In this document: piece after piece, positions 41,632 through 50,868 of the stretch | How the letters are laid out: every line of letters starts with the position of its first letter | Numbering within the stretch: position 1 is the first letter of the stretch | NCBI GenBank assembly: GCA_052143315.1 | Contig: JBKQTE010000097.1 | Span: forward strand, 114,415-178,414 | Direction of reading: 5' to 3' | Source of the DNA: DASZIT01 sp052143315 | Lineage (GTDB): Bacteria > Actinomycetota > Acidimicrobiia > Acidimicrobiales > RAAP-2 | DNA length: 64,000 bases | Position numbers and translations under genes: made by a program | The notes under the pieces: generated by a model | Database searches by the model: none | Seen by the model: only the letters and a program-made list of their open reading frames with translations | Told to the model about the DNA's origin: nothing

Positions 41632-43311
41632 ATGACAGCCCAGTACATCTACACCATGCGGGACCTGCGGCGGTTCTACCCGCCCGACCGCGAGGTCCTC
41701 AAGGGCATCAACCTGTCCTTCTTTCCCGGCGCCAAGATCGGCGTCATCGGCGGCAACGGCTCCGGAAAGTCGTCGCTGCTGCGGATCATGGCCGGTGAGG
41801 ACGACGGCTTCACCGGCGAGGCCCGGCTCACCCCCGGCTTCACGGTGGGGTTCCTGGCACAGGAGCCGCACCTCGACCCGGCCAAGGACGTGGCCGGCAA
41901 CGTGGCCGACGGGGTGGCCGAGGCCAAGGGACTGGTCGACCGGTTCAACGAGGTGTGTGCGGCCATGGGTGAGCCCGACGCCGACTTCGACAAGCTGCTG
42001 GCCGAGCAGGCCGAGCTCCAGGACAAGATCGACGCCGCCGGGGCCTGGGACCTCGAGCGGACCTTCGAGATCGCCATGGACGCCCTGCGCCTGCCGCCCG
42101 GCGACGCCGACGTCTCCACCCTCTCCGGCGGGGAACGCCGCCGGGTGGCCCTCTGCCGGCTGCTGCTGGCCCGGCCCGACCTGCTGCTGCTGGACGAGCC
42201 CACCAACCACCTGGACGCCGAGTCGGTGGCCTGGCTGGAGCGGACCCTCCACGACTACCCGGGCACGGTGGTGGCCGTCACCCACGACCGGTACTTCCTC
42301 GACAACGTGGCCAGCTGGATCCTCGAGCTGGACCGGGGGGCGGGCATCCCCTGGGAGGGGAACTACAGCTCGTGGCTCGAGCAGAAGCAGGCCCGCCTGG
42401 CCGGGGAGGAGAAGGCCGACAAGTCGCGCCAACGGGCCCTCCAGCACGAGCTGGAGTGGATCCGGATGTCGCCCCGCGCCCGGCAGAGCAAGGGCAAGGC
42501 CCGGGTCACCGCCTACAACGAGCTGATCGCCGAGTCAGAGGCGGCCGAGAAGCGCTCGGACGCCCTGGAGATCACCATCCCGCCCGGCCCGCGCCTGGGC
42601 GACCGGGTGGTCGAGGCCCACGACCTGTCCAAGGGGTTCGGGGACCGGCTGCTCATCGACGGCCTGTCGTTTCTGCTGCCCCCGGGTGGCATCGTCGGGG
42701 TGATCGGCCCCAACGGCGCCGGCAAGACCACCCTCTTCCGGATGATCATCGGCCAGGAGAAGCCGGACAGCGGCGACCTCGAGGTGGGTTCCACGGTGGT
42801 GCTGGCCTACGTGGACCAGTCCCGTGACGAGCTCGACCCGGAGGCCGGCGTGTTCGACGAGATCACCGGGGGCGTCGACCGGATCGTGGTGGGCAACCGC
42901 GAGCTCCACGGCCGCGCCTACGTGTCCAGCTTCGGCTTCAAGGGGAGCGACCAGCAGAAGAAGGTGGGCGAGCTGTCCGGCGGGGAGCGGAACCGGGTGC
43001 AGCTGGCCAAGGTCCTCAAGTACGGCGGCAACGTGCTGCTGCTCGACGAGCCGACCAACGACCTCGACGTCGACACCCTGCGTGCCCTCGAGGAGGCGCT
43101 GCTGGGCTTCCCCGGCTGCGTGGTGGTCATCAGCCACGACCGGTGGTTCCTCGACCGCATCGCCACCCACGTGCTGGCCTTCGAGGGCGACTCCGAGGTC
43201 CGCTGGTGGGAGGGGAACTTCAGCGACTACGAGGCGGACCGGAAGAAGCGGCTCGGGGTCGACGCCGACCAGCCCCACCGCCTCCGGTACAAGCCGCTGG
43301 TGCGGGACTGA
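41632..43311 (+). CDS. ettA: Energy-dependent translational throttle protein EttA (ABC-F)
   Basis: 559 aa. Two ABC cassettes: GGNGSGKSS / LSGGERRR / LLLDEPTNHLD and GPNGAGKTT / LSGGERNR / LLLDEPTNDLD. The first has the EttA-type arm insertion, and MRDLRRFYPPDREVLKGINLSFFPGAKIGVIG is characteristic of EttA. Soluble; it gates entry of ribosomes into elongation according to ATP/ADP. ATG at 41632 fits the family start. It lies 9 bp before ilvA, likely cotranscribed. Confidence 0.94.
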   Translation: MTAQYIYTMRDLRRFYPPDREVLKGINLSFFPGAKIGVIGGNGSGKSSLLRIMAGEDDGFTGEARLTPGFTVGFLAQEPHLDPAKDVAGNVADGVAEAKGLVDRFNEVCAAMGEPDADFDKLLAEQAELQDKIDAAGAWDLERTFEIAMDALRLPPGDADVSTLSGGERRRVALCRLLLARPDLLLLDEPTNHLDAESVAWLERTLHDYPGTVVAVTHDRYFLDNVASWILELDRGAGIPWEGNYSSWLEQKQARLAGEEKADKSRQRALQHELEWIRMSPRARQSKGKARVTAYNELIAESEAAEKRSDALEITIPPGPRLGDRVVEAHDLSKGFGDRLLIDGLSFLLPPGGIVGVIGPNGAGKTTLFRMIIGQEKPDSGDLEVGSTVVLAYVDQSRDELDPEAGVFDEITGGVDRIVVGNRELHGRAYVSSFGFKGSDQQKKVGELSGGERNRVQLAKVLKYGGNVLLLDEPTNDLDVDTLRALEEALLGFPGCVVVISHDRWFLDRIATHVLAFEGDSEVRWWEGNFSDYEADRKKRLGVDADQPHRLRYKPLVRD

Positions 43312-43320
43312 GGCGACCCG

Positions 43321-44562
43321 TTGACCCTGAACGCCGCCTCGGTCGAGGCCTCCGTCGACCGGATCCGCCCGGTCGTGCGCCGGACCGCCCTGGAGCGGAG
43401 CGACCGGCTCTCCGACGAGGTCGGGGTGGAGGTGCTGCTCAAGCGCGAGGACGTCCAGCGTTGCCGCTCCTACAAGGTGCGCGGGGCGTACAACCTGATG
43501 TCGTCGCTCGACGCCGGCGACCGGGCCAGCGGGGTGGTCTGTGCCAGTGCCGGAAACCACGGCCAGGGGGTGGCGTTCAGCTGCCAGGCCCTCGAGATCC
43601 ACGGGCGGATCCTGGTGCCGTCGAACACCCCCCGACAGAAGCGCGAGCGGATCCTGGCCATCGGCGGTGAGTGGGTCGACCTGGTGGTGTCGGGCAGCTC
43701 CTACGACGAGACCAGCGCCCTGGCGCTGGAGGAGAGCGTCCGGACCGGTGAGGTCTACGTCCACCCCTTCGACGACCCCCGCACCATCGCCGGGCAGGGG
43801 ACGGTGGCCGTCGAGATCGCCGACCAGCACCCCGGCCCCATCGGGACGCTGCTGGTCCCGGTGGGCGGCGGCGGGCTGGTGGCCGGCGTGGCTTTGTGGT
43901 GCAAGGAGCACCGGCCCGACATCCGGGTCGTGGGGGTCGAGCCGGCCGGGGCGGCCAGCATGGGCGCCGCCCTGGCGCACGGTGGCCCGGTCGCCCTCCC
44001 GTCGATCGACACCTTCGTCGATGGTGCGGCCGTGGCAGAGGTGGGGGAGCTCACCTATCCGATCGTCCGGGACCTGGTCGACGAGGTGGTCAGCGTGGCC
44101 GAGGGGGCGGTGTGCACCGAGATGATCGACCTCTACCAGTCGGACGGGATCATCGCCGAGCCGGCCGGGGCCCTGGCCAGCACCGCCGTCCGCCAGTGCC
44201 GCCTCGACCCGGCCGCCCCGGTGGTGTGCATCGTCTCGGGAGGGAACAACGACGTCAGCCGCTACTCGGAGATCGTCGAGCGCTCCCTCATCCACCAGGG
44301 GCTCCGGCACTACTTTCTGGTGACGTTCCCCCAAGAGCCGGGCGCCCTGCGTCGGTTCCTCGACGAGCTGCTGGTCCACGGGGAGGACATCGTCCTCTTC
44401 GAGTACGTGAAGAAGTCCAACCGCGACGTGGGGCCCGCCCTGGTGGGGATCGAGCTGAACCGGCCCGGCGACCTCGACGGGCTGTTGGCACGCGTCGACG
44501 ACAGCCCGCTCCGCATCGAGCGGGTGCCCCCCGGCTCGCCGATGTTCACCTTCCTGCTGTGA
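43321..44562 (+). CDS. ilvA: Threonine ammonia-lyase (threonine dehydratase)
   Basis: 413 aa. PLP Lys in RCRSYKVRGAYN, phosphate loop VPVGGGGLVAG, SAGNHGQGVA, and SGGNND near the end of the catalytic domain. One C-terminal ACT-like domain (HYFLVTFPQEPGALRRFLDELL). First step of isoleucine synthesis, or a catabolic form. TTG start, 9 bp after ettA. It ends in a 17-bp tandem duplication that spans its stop codon. Confidence 0.93.
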   Translation: MTLNAASVEASVDRIRPVVRRTALERSDRLSDEVGVEVLLKREDVQRCRSYKVRGAYNLMSSLDAGDRASGVVCASAGNHGQGVAFSCQALEIHGRILVPSNTPRQKRERILAIGGEWVDLVVSGSSYDETSALALEESVRTGEVYVHPFDDPRTIAGQGTVAVEIADQHPGPIGTLLVPVGGGGLVAGVALWCKEHRPDIRVVGVEPAGAASMGAALAHGGPVALPSIDTFVDGAAVAEVGELTYPIVRDLVDEVVSVAEGAVCTEMIDLYQSDGIIAEPAGALASTAVRQCRLDPAAPVVCIVSGGNNDVSRYSEIVERSLIHQGLRHYFLVTFPQEPGALRRFLDELLVHGEDIVLFEYVKKSNRDVGPALVGIELNRPGDLDGLLARVDDSPLRIERVPPGSPMFTFLL

Positions 44563-44586
44563 GCGCCGGTCTGCTGTGAGCGCCGG
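44554..44586 (+). repeat. 17-bp tandem duplication at the ilvA stop
   Basis: CTGCTGTGAGCGCCGG occurs at 44554-44569 and again at 44571-44586, one base apart. The first copy carries the ilvA stop (TGA 44560-44562); the second repeats the last codons and stop downstream. Confidence 0.85.
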
Positions 44587-44588
44587 CG

Positions 44589-45785
44589 TCAGCCCGGGGA
44601 GAGCGTCTCGTCGATCCAGTCGTGGACCACCCGCTCCACCCGGCGCTGGCCCATGCCCTCGCAGTGGCCGCCGGCCCCCTCGGCGGCGGTGAACCGGTGG
44701 ACGGTGGTGCGGGCCGGGTCCAGGACGGCGGCCAGGCGGTCGACCTGGCCGGAGCCGACCGGGTCCCCCTCGGCATCGAGCAGCAGGGCCGGGCAGCTGA
44801 TGTCGCCGGCCACCTCGGCCACCGAGAAGCGCGACAGCTCCCGGATGTAGGCCGAGACGGTGTCCACCCCGTGGGTCACCATGCGGGACCGGAAGAAGTT
44901 CCGGCGCCTCGGGTCCTCGAGGAGGAAGGCCAGGTCCGAGTCGAGCGTCGCGTCTCCGGCCATCGCCCGGTCGACGAGGTCGTCGCCGAAGCGGGTGCGG
45001 AGGGCGGCCTCGAAGTCGAACTGGGCCGGGTCGCAGACCAGGCCGGCCAGCCGGTGCTCGAAGGCCGCCCCCCGGGGAGCCAGGTAGCCGGCGAAGCTCC
45101 GGCCGAAGAGGACCAGGCCCCCGGGATCGACCCCCGGCTGGGCCGCCAGCCAGTCGACCACCGGGGTGAGGACGGCCTCGTAGTCGTGGCGGAAGGTCAG
45201 CCCCTGGGTGTAGAGGACCCCGCCCTGGCCGGGCCCCTCGTAGGTGAGCAGGTTCATCCCGTGCTCCAGGGCCGGCAGCGCCCAGTTGGCGTACCCGCTC
45301 TCGGCGGTGGAGTCGTACCCGGCCGGGAGGAGCACCGTCGGCCGTGGCGTCCCGCCGTCGTCCGGGCGCACCAGGTAGCCGGTCAGGGTGGCGTCCCCGT
45401 AAGGGATGGCCACCGCCTCCACCGGATGGGGGAGGAGGGGCGCGGCCGAGCGGAAGGTGTGGCGGTGCCTGGCGTACGACGCCAGCAGGGCCGGGGACGA
45501 CAGGTCGTCACGGAGGTAGAAGAAGGCCTGTCGGTGGTACTCGCTGGCCCGCAGCCAGGCCTGGGCGGCGCTGAGCGGGTGGCCCCTGCCCCGGGAGTCC
45601 TCGGCGTCGGCGGTGGCGGCCTCGGCGGTGGCGGTCCACTCGGCATGCCAGGAGGTCAGGTCACCGGGCACGATCCGCCCGGCCGTCGCCACCGCTTCCC
45701 CGACGTCGGCCGCCCCGAACACGGCGGCGGCCATGGTGCGGCCGAACTGGCCGTCGAAGTCGTCGTCGTCGATGAAGCGGGTCAC
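44589..45785 (-). CDS. Alpha/beta hydrolase (FrsA/DUF1100-like)
   Basis: 398 aa. N-terminal helical lid domain with SEYHRQAFFYLRDD, then the hydrolase: YEGPGQGG, nucleophile Ser in GRSFAGYLAPRGA, Asp in LLDAEGDPV and His in GGHCEGMGQRR. This layout fits the FrsA/2,6-dihydropseudooxynicotine hydrolase group. GTG at 45785 follows GGGGAGG at good spacing. Convergent with ilvA. Substrate unknown. Confidence 0.85.
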   Translation of the reverse strand: MTRFIDDDDFDGQFGRTMAAAVFGAADVGEAVATAGRIVPGDLTSWHAEWTATAEAATADAEDSRGRGHPLSAAQAWLRASEYHRQAFFYLRDDLSSPALLASYARHRHTFRSAAPLLPHPVEAVAIPYGDATLTGYLVRPDDGGTPRPTVLLPAGYDSTAESGYANWALPALEHGMNLLTYEGPGQGGVLYTQGLTFRHDYEAVLTPVVDWLAAQPGVDPGGLVLFGRSFAGYLAPRGAAFEHRLAGLVCDPAQFDFEAALRTRFGDDLVDRAMAGDATLDSDLAFLLEDPRRRNFFRSRMVTHGVDTVSAYIRELSRFSVAEVAGDISCPALLLDAEGDPVGSGQVDRLAAVLDPARTTVHRFTAAEGAGGHCEGMGQRRVERVVHDWIDETLSPG

Positions 45786-45930
45786 CGGCCTCCCCTCGGA
45801 GCGACGGTCGGTCCCGCCGCTGCCGAGCACCGTAGGACCCCGTTCCGGCGGTGTCCACGCCCACCGGCCCCCGGGGTCAGCTGGTGGTCGGGCCCGACGA
45901 CCCGACCTTGTGTACGCCTATCTCCCGATG

Positions 45931-45946
45931 TTAGGTATGCCTGATT
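45931..45946. promoter_or_regulatory. DtxR/IdeR-like box before the iron transporter
   Basis: TTAGGTATGCCTGATT. TTAGG and CCTGA form an inverted repeat with one mismatch, and the left half equals the IdeR consensus TTAGGT. About 11 of 19 bases match the mycobacterial box. It lies 20 bp upstream of the binding-protein start, a good place for iron-dependent repression. Confidence 0.55.
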
Positions 45947-45965
45947 CATGGGGTACGCTGCGGCG

Positions 45966-47036
45966 ATGGACCCCACGGAGACCACGAAGAGCCGGTGGTG
46001 CCCGGCCCGGAGCGCACGACGCGGGGCGGTGGGCGCCGCCCTCGTCCTGGTGACGGCCCTGACCCTGTCGGCGTGTGGCAGCGGCTCGTCCGGCGGCACC
46101 ACCCTGATCCTCTACAACGCCCAGCACGAGCAGACCACCGACGCCCTGGTGACGGCGTTCACCAAGCAGACCGGCATCCGGGTGCTGGTGGACAACAACG
46201 ACGAGGACGTCCTCACCGCCCAGATCGAGCAGGAGGGCGGCCGCTCGCCGGCCGACGTCTTCTACACCGAGAACTCCAACTGGCTGGAGCAGCTGGGCGA
46301 GCGGGGCATGCTGGCCACGGTCGACCCGGCCACCCTGGCCTCGGTCCCCCGTGGCGACAACGCCACCTCCGGCGACTGGGTGGGGGTGTCGGCCAGGATC
46401 AGCACCATGGTGTACAACACCGGCAAGCTCAGCCCGTCGCAACTGCCCACCTCGGTGCTCGACCTGGCCGACCCCAGGTGGAAGGGCGAGATCGAGATCG
46501 CCCCGGCGGAGACCGACTTCTGGCCCATCGTGGCCTCGGTGGCCCAGGCCGAGGGCGACGCCGCCACCGTGACCTGGCTCGAAGGCCTGAAGGCCAACGC
46601 CGGGGCCGACGACAACGTGCCCGACAACGAGACGGTGACCAGCGACGTCAACCAGGGGGTCAACGCGCTGGGGGTGATCAACCACTACTACTGGTACCGG
46701 CTCCGGGCCGAGGTGGGGAGTAGCTCGATCCACTCGGCCATCGCCTACTTCGCCCCGGGGGACGCCGGCTACGTGGAGGACATCTCCGGGGCGGCGGTGC
46801 TCAAGTCGAGCACCCACCAGGCGGCCGCCCAGCGGTTCCTGGCCTTCCTGACCAGCGAGACCGGCCAGAGGATCCTGGCCCAGGGGGAGAGCTTCGAGTA
46901 CCCCATCCGGCCGGGAGTGTCGGCCAACCCGCAGCTGACCCCCCTCGACCAGCTCCACCCCAACCCGTTCTCCCCGGCCCAGCTCGGCACCGGGTTAGTG
47001 GCCAAGGAGCTGCTGGAACGAGCCGGTCTCATCTAG
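45966..47036 (+). CDS. Iron(III) ABC transporter substrate-binding lipoprotein
   Basis: 356 aa. Signal AALVLVTALTLSAC (lipobox LSAC). Binding-protein fold of the FbpA/FutA type: LILYNAQHEQ start, ADVFYTENSNW, and NHYYWYRLRAE, the Tyr-Tyr pair that binds Fe3+ in FbpA. Followed by a permease and ATPase in one operon, with an IdeR-like site upstream. An in-frame ATG at 45948 is the alternative start. Imports ferric iron. Confidence 0.9.
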   Translation: MDPTETTKSRWCPARSARRGAVGAALVLVTALTLSACGSGSSGGTTLILYNAQHEQTTDALVTAFTKQTGIRVLVDNNDEDVLTAQIEQEGGRSPADVFYTENSNWLEQLGERGMLATVDPATLASVPRGDNATSGDWVGVSARISTMVYNTGKLSPSQLPTSVLDLADPRWKGEIEIAPAETDFWPIVASVAQAEGDAATVTWLEGLKANAGADDNVPDNETVTSDVNQGVNALGVINHYYWYRLRAEVGSSSIHSAIAYFAPGDAGYVEDISGAAVLKSSTHQAAAQRFLAFLTSETGQRILAQGESFEYPIRPGVSANPQLTPLDQLHPNPFSPAQLGTGLVAKELLERAGLI

Positions 47037-47048
47037 CCTCAGCTGGTC

Positions 47049-48632
47049 ATGACGGCCGCCCCCCTCCCCTCTCTCCTGACGGCGCCGGCGCCGCCCCGTC
47101 TGGGCCGAGGCCGGAAGGGGGTGCCGGTGACGGTGCTGGTGAGCGTGGTCATCGCCGCCGCCCTGCTGTCGCCGCTGCTGCTGCTGGTGGTGGAGGCCCG
47201 CTCCGCCGGGTGGAGCGAGCTCCACCGCGTGCTGTTCCGGAGCCGCACCCTGGTCCTCCTGCGCAACACGGTCACCCTCTCCGTCCTGGTGACCTTCCTG
47301 GCCGCCACCGTCGGGATCGCCGCCGCCTGGTGCACCGAGCGGACCCGGCTCCCCGCCCACCGGCTGTGGATGGTGCTGCTGGTGCTGCCGGTGGCCATGC
47401 CCGACTTCGTGGTCGGCTACGCCTGGCACACCATCGCTCCCACCGCCAACCCACTGGGGGCGGCCACCCTGGTCATGACGCTGGCCACCTACCCGCTGGT
47501 CTACCTCCCGGTGGCCGCCGCCCTGCGACGGAGCGATCCTGCCATGGAGGAGAGCGCCCAGAGCCTGGGAGTGGGGCGCATCGGGACGTTCTTCCGGGTC
47601 ACGCTCCCACTCATCCGCACCGCCGTGCTGGGCGGGTGCGTCATCGTGGTCCTGGCGGTCATCTCCGAGTACGGGGCGTTCGAGATCGTCCGCTACCAGA
47701 CCTTCACCACCGAGATCTTCACCGAGTTCCAGTTCGACTCCCAGGCCGCCGCCGCCCTGTCGGTGCCGCTGGTGCTGCTCGGGCTGCTGGTGCTGGCCAT
47801 CGACGGCCTGGTGCCCCGCCGGACGTCGGCCTCGGGTGCCACCCCCCGGCGCAACGCCCCGGACCCGGGGCCGTGGTGGCGGCACCTGCCGAAGGTCTCC
47901 GCCCTCGGGGCGCTGGTGGTGCTGGGGGTCGGGGTGCCGATCGGCACGCTGGCCTACTGGATGGCCCAGAGCCAGCACACCACCCTCCCGGCCGCCTCCA
48001 GTCTGGCCTCGGCCACCTGGTCGAGCGTCAGCTACAGCGCCATGGGGGCCTTCATCGCCGTGGCGCTGGCGGTGCCGGTGGCCCTGATGACCTTTCGCCG
48101 GTCGACGGTCCCCCGCATCGTCCTCGAGCGCAGCACCTACGTCACCCAGGCCCTGCCCGGGGTGGTCATCGCCCTGAGCCTGGTCTACTTCGCCACCCGG
48201 TACGCCTACGGCCTCTACCAGACCAGTGCACTGCTGGTGGCTGCCTACGCCATCCTCCACTTCCCGCTGGCCCTGATCTGCGTGAAGACCTCGGTGTACC
48301 AGGCCCCGCCCCGCCTGGTCGACGTGGGCCGCTCGCTGGGCCGCGGACCGATCAGCGTGTTCGTGCGGGTGACCCTCCCCCTGATCGCCCCCGGGCTGGC
48401 CGCCGGGTTCTGCCTGGTCTTCCTGACGGCGGTGACCGAGCTCACCGCCACCCTGGTGCTGGCGCCCATCGGCGTCCAGACCCTGGCCACCCAGTTCTGG
48501 GCGTACCAGCGCGAGGTGGCCTACGGCGCCGCCGCCCCCTACGCCCTGGTCATCGTGGCCCTGGCCGTGGTCCCGGGCGCCCTGCTGGGGCTGTGGTTCG
48601 ACCGCGAGAGCCACGCCCGGCCGGCGCCGTGA
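47049..48632 (+). CDS. Iron(III) ABC transporter permease
   Basis: 527 aa. Two fused BPD_transp_1 domains, about twelve helices, each with the ATPase-contact EAA loop: ESAQSLGVGRIGTFFRVTLPLI and VGRSLGRGPISVFVRVTLPLIAPG. FbpB/FutB-type. Starts 12 bp after the binding-protein gene; its stop overlaps the ATPase start. Transports iron from the lipoprotein. Confidence 0.93.
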   Translation: MTAAPLPSLLTAPAPPRLGRGRKGVPVTVLVSVVIAAALLSPLLLLVVEARSAGWSELHRVLFRSRTLVLLRNTVTLSVLVTFLAATVGIAAAWCTERTRLPAHRLWMVLLVLPVAMPDFVVGYAWHTIAPTANPLGAATLVMTLATYPLVYLPVAAALRRSDPAMEESAQSLGVGRIGTFFRVTLPLIRTAVLGGCVIVVLAVISEYGAFEIVRYQTFTTEIFTEFQFDSQAAAALSVPLVLLGLLVLAIDGLVPRRTSASGATPRRNAPDPGPWWRHLPKVSALGALVVLGVGVPIGTLAYWMAQSQHTTLPAASSLASATWSSVSYSAMGAFIAVALAVPVALMTFRRSTVPRIVLERSTYVTQALPGVVIALSLVYFATRYAYGLYQTSALLVAAYAILHFPLALICVKTSVYQAPPRLVDVGRSLGRGPISVFVRVTLPLIAPGLAAGFCLVFLTAVTELTATLVLAPIGVQTLATQFWAYQREVAYGAAAPYALVIVALAVVPGALLGLWFDRESHARPAP

Positions 48633-49660
48633 GCGCCATCGAGCTCCGCTCGGTGGTCAAGACCTTCGGGTCGACGCCGGTGCTGGTCGACGTCGACCTC
48701 ACCGTGGAGGACGGCTCGCTCACCGCCGTTCTGGGCGAGTCGGGCAGCGGAAAGACCACCATGCTGCGGGTGATCGCCGGGTTCGAGCGGGTCGACTCGG
48801 GCACGGTGTCCATCGGGGGCCGGGTGGTCGACGACGGTCACCGCTCGGTCCACCCCCAGGCCCGCGGGGTGGGGTACGTCCCCCAGGAGGGCGCCCTCTT
48901 CCCGCACCTCAACGTGCGGAGGAACATCGCCTTCGGCATGCCCAGGGCGGACCGCGGCCGGGTCGACGGGCTGTTGGAGCTGGTCGGGCTGTCCGGGTTC
49001 GGGCGACGGTACCCCCACCAGCTCTCCGGAGGCCAGCAGCAGCGCGTGGCCCTGGCCCGGGCCCTGGCCATCGAGCCGAAGGTGGTGCTGCTCGACGAGC
49101 CGTTCAGCTCGCTGGACGCCACCCTCCGGGCCGATCTGCGCCGCGACGTCGTGGCCATTCTGGAGCGGACCCGGACCACCACCGTGCTGGTCACCCACGA
49201 CCAGGACGAGGCCATGTCGGTGGCCGACCGGATCGCCGTCCTGCGGCGGGGGCGGGTGGTGGCCTGCGAGAGCCCCCGCCAGCTCTACTCCGACCCCCCG
49301 GACGCGGCGGCCGCCGCCTACGTGGGGGAGGCCAACATCGTCGCCGCCACCATGGCGTCCGGCGCCCTGCACTCGCCGGTGGGAGCGGTCGACCTGCTCG
49401 GCGGGCGGCCGGCCGCCGACGGTCCGCTGCAGCTGATGCTCCGGCCCGAGCAGCTGGTCCTCCACGCCTCCGCCGGTGACGGCTGGGCGGCGGGCACCGT
49501 GGTGGACGTCCAGTACCACGGTCACGACGCGCTGGTGACCGTGTCGCTCGACGGTGCCGGCAAGCTGCTGGTGGCGCGGGTCCCCGGCGACCAGCGGTTG
49601 GAGCCCGGCGAGCCGGTGTGGCTCGAGGTCCGGGGGCCGGTCCGGGCGTGGTCGGCCTGA
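48629..49660 (+). CDS. Iron(III) ABC transporter ATP-binding protein
   Basis: 343 aa. Walker A GESGSGKTT, signature LSGGQQQR, Walker B VVLLDEPFSSLD, switch His in LVTHDQDEA, and a C-terminal TOBE-type regulatory domain (LQLMLRPEQLVLHASAGDGWAAGTVVDVQYHGHD). FbpC-type. GTG start overlaps the permease stop (GTGA). Convergent with the transglycosylase gene. Confidence 0.94.
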   Translation: MSAIELRSVVKTFGSTPVLVDVDLTVEDGSLTAVLGESGSGKTTMLRVIAGFERVDSGTVSIGGRVVDDGHRSVHPQARGVGYVPQEGALFPHLNVRRNIAFGMPRADRGRVDGLLELVGLSGFGRRYPHQLSGGQQQRVALARALAIEPKVVLLDEPFSSLDATLRADLRRDVVAILERTRTTTVLVTHDQDEAMSVADRIAVLRRGRVVACESPRQLYSDPPDAAAAAYVGEANIVAATMASGALHSPVGAVDLLGGRPAADGPLQLMLRPEQLVLHASAGDGWAAGTVVDVQYHGHDALVTVSLDGAGKLLVARVPGDQRLEPGEPVWLEVRGPVRAWSA

Positions 49661-49690
49661 GCGGGCGGGGCGGTCAGCCCGGTCGGTCGG

Positions 49691-50815
49691 TCAGGCGGAG
49701 TGGCACGGGTCGTACCAGGGCGCTTCCCCGTCGAGGTCGTACAAGGTCACCGCCAGGGTGTCCTGGTCGGCCTTGGACGCCGTGTTCGGCGGGACACCGA
49801 CCAGCCCGGGGAGCCCGGCGTCCTGGGCGGCCAGGTTCCAGGTGGCCTGGCTGAACTGGAAGGCGCCCATGTACTCGCCGTTGGGGGAGACGGCGGCGTA
49901 GTTGCCACCCGACTCCGCCTGCACCACGCACTGGAGGAACGGGGGGAGCGGGGGGTCCGAGGTGGCCCCGGCCCCGCCGGTCGGTGCCACCGGAGTGGGC
50001 GCCGGCGAGGCGGCGGAGGCGGTCGTCGGGTTGGCACGGGCGCTCGCCGCCTGGGCCTTCTGGGCGGCGGCCTGCTCCGACGCCCTGATGGCCGCGGCCG
50101 CCGCGGCGGCCTGGGCGGCCTGCTGCTGGGCCACTGCCGCCGTCAGCTGGCCGGTGACCTGCGCCTGTTCGGCGGTCAGCTGTTGCTGGGTGGCGTCGGC
50201 CTGCTGGAGGTCCTGGGCCTGCTGGGCCACGGCCGCCTGGTCGGACGCCTCCTGTTGCTGGAGCGACGCCTCGTGGGCCTGGAGGACCTGGCGCGAGGAT
50301 TGCAGCTGGTCGATCTCGGTGGTGATGTTGCCCGAGGCGATGTCCAGGTACTCGTGCTGGGCGATGGCGGCGTTTCCGCTTCCGGTCAGCACGGCCGCGT
50401 CGGCACCCAAGGTCGTCGAGCCGGCGCTCATGTAGTCGCGGACCGCCTGGTCCCGGACCCGACCGGTGTCGTCGTCGATCCGCTGCTGGTCGGCGTCGAG
50501 CTGCTGCTCCGTCTGGCCGATGACCGCCGCATCCCGGACCACCTGGGCCGACGCCACCGAGTACTGCTGCTGGAAGGCGCCGATCTGGAGCTGCTCGCGC
50601 ACCAGGGTCTGGGAGATCTGTGCCGCCTGGGCCTGCAGGGTGGCGATCTGGTCGGCGGCGGCCGGGGGCGACGAAGGGACGGTGGCCAGCAGGGGGACGG
50701 CCGCCACCAGCACCGCAGCGGCGATCGGGAGGAAGATGGCGGAGCGGAGTCGTCGGAGGAGACTCCACGCTCCAGTGCCTGGCCCCGCGACGGGGTCACA
50801 GCCGGTGTGGGACAC
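49691..50815 (-). CDS. Transglycosylase-like (Rpf-type) cell-wall protein with coiled coil
   Basis: 374 aa. A helix near residues 25-50, a Gln/Ala-rich coiled coil (about 55-250, heptads rich in QQ and EQ), a Pro/Thr linker, then a C-terminal domain QCVVQAESGGNYAAVSPNGEYMGAFQFSQATW with the catalytic Glu of the transglycosylase/Rpf fold. Likely exported peptidoglycan hydrolase. The arrangement resembles NlpC/RipA helpers but with a lytic domain. GTG start weak. Confidence 0.85.
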   Translation of the reverse strand: MSHTGCDPVAGPGTGAWSLLRRLRSAIFLPIAAAVLVAAVPLLATVPSSPPAAADQIATLQAQAAQISQTLVREQLQIGAFQQQYSVASAQVVRDAAVIGQTEQQLDADQQRIDDDTGRVRDQAVRDYMSAGSTTLGADAAVLTGSGNAAIAQHEYLDIASGNITTEIDQLQSSRQVLQAHEASLQQQEASDQAAVAQQAQDLQQADATQQQLTAEQAQVTGQLTAAVAQQQAAQAAAAAAAIRASEQAAAQKAQAASARANPTTASAASPAPTPVAPTGGAGATSDPPLPPFLQCVVQAESGGNYAAVSPNGEYMGAFQFSQATWNLAAQDAGLPGLVGVPPNTASKADQDTLAVTLYDLDGEAPWYDPCHSA

Positions 50816-50868
50816 GATGGACGAAGAAATTAGTGGCCTTGGCGGCGGGACACAAACCGAAGGGCGGG

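Noticed and set aside
45948..45966. Upstream ATG as the start of the iron-binding lipoprotein
   Set aside because: It sits directly against the IdeR-like box; the ATG at 45966 gives a normal signal peptide. Kept as an alternative.
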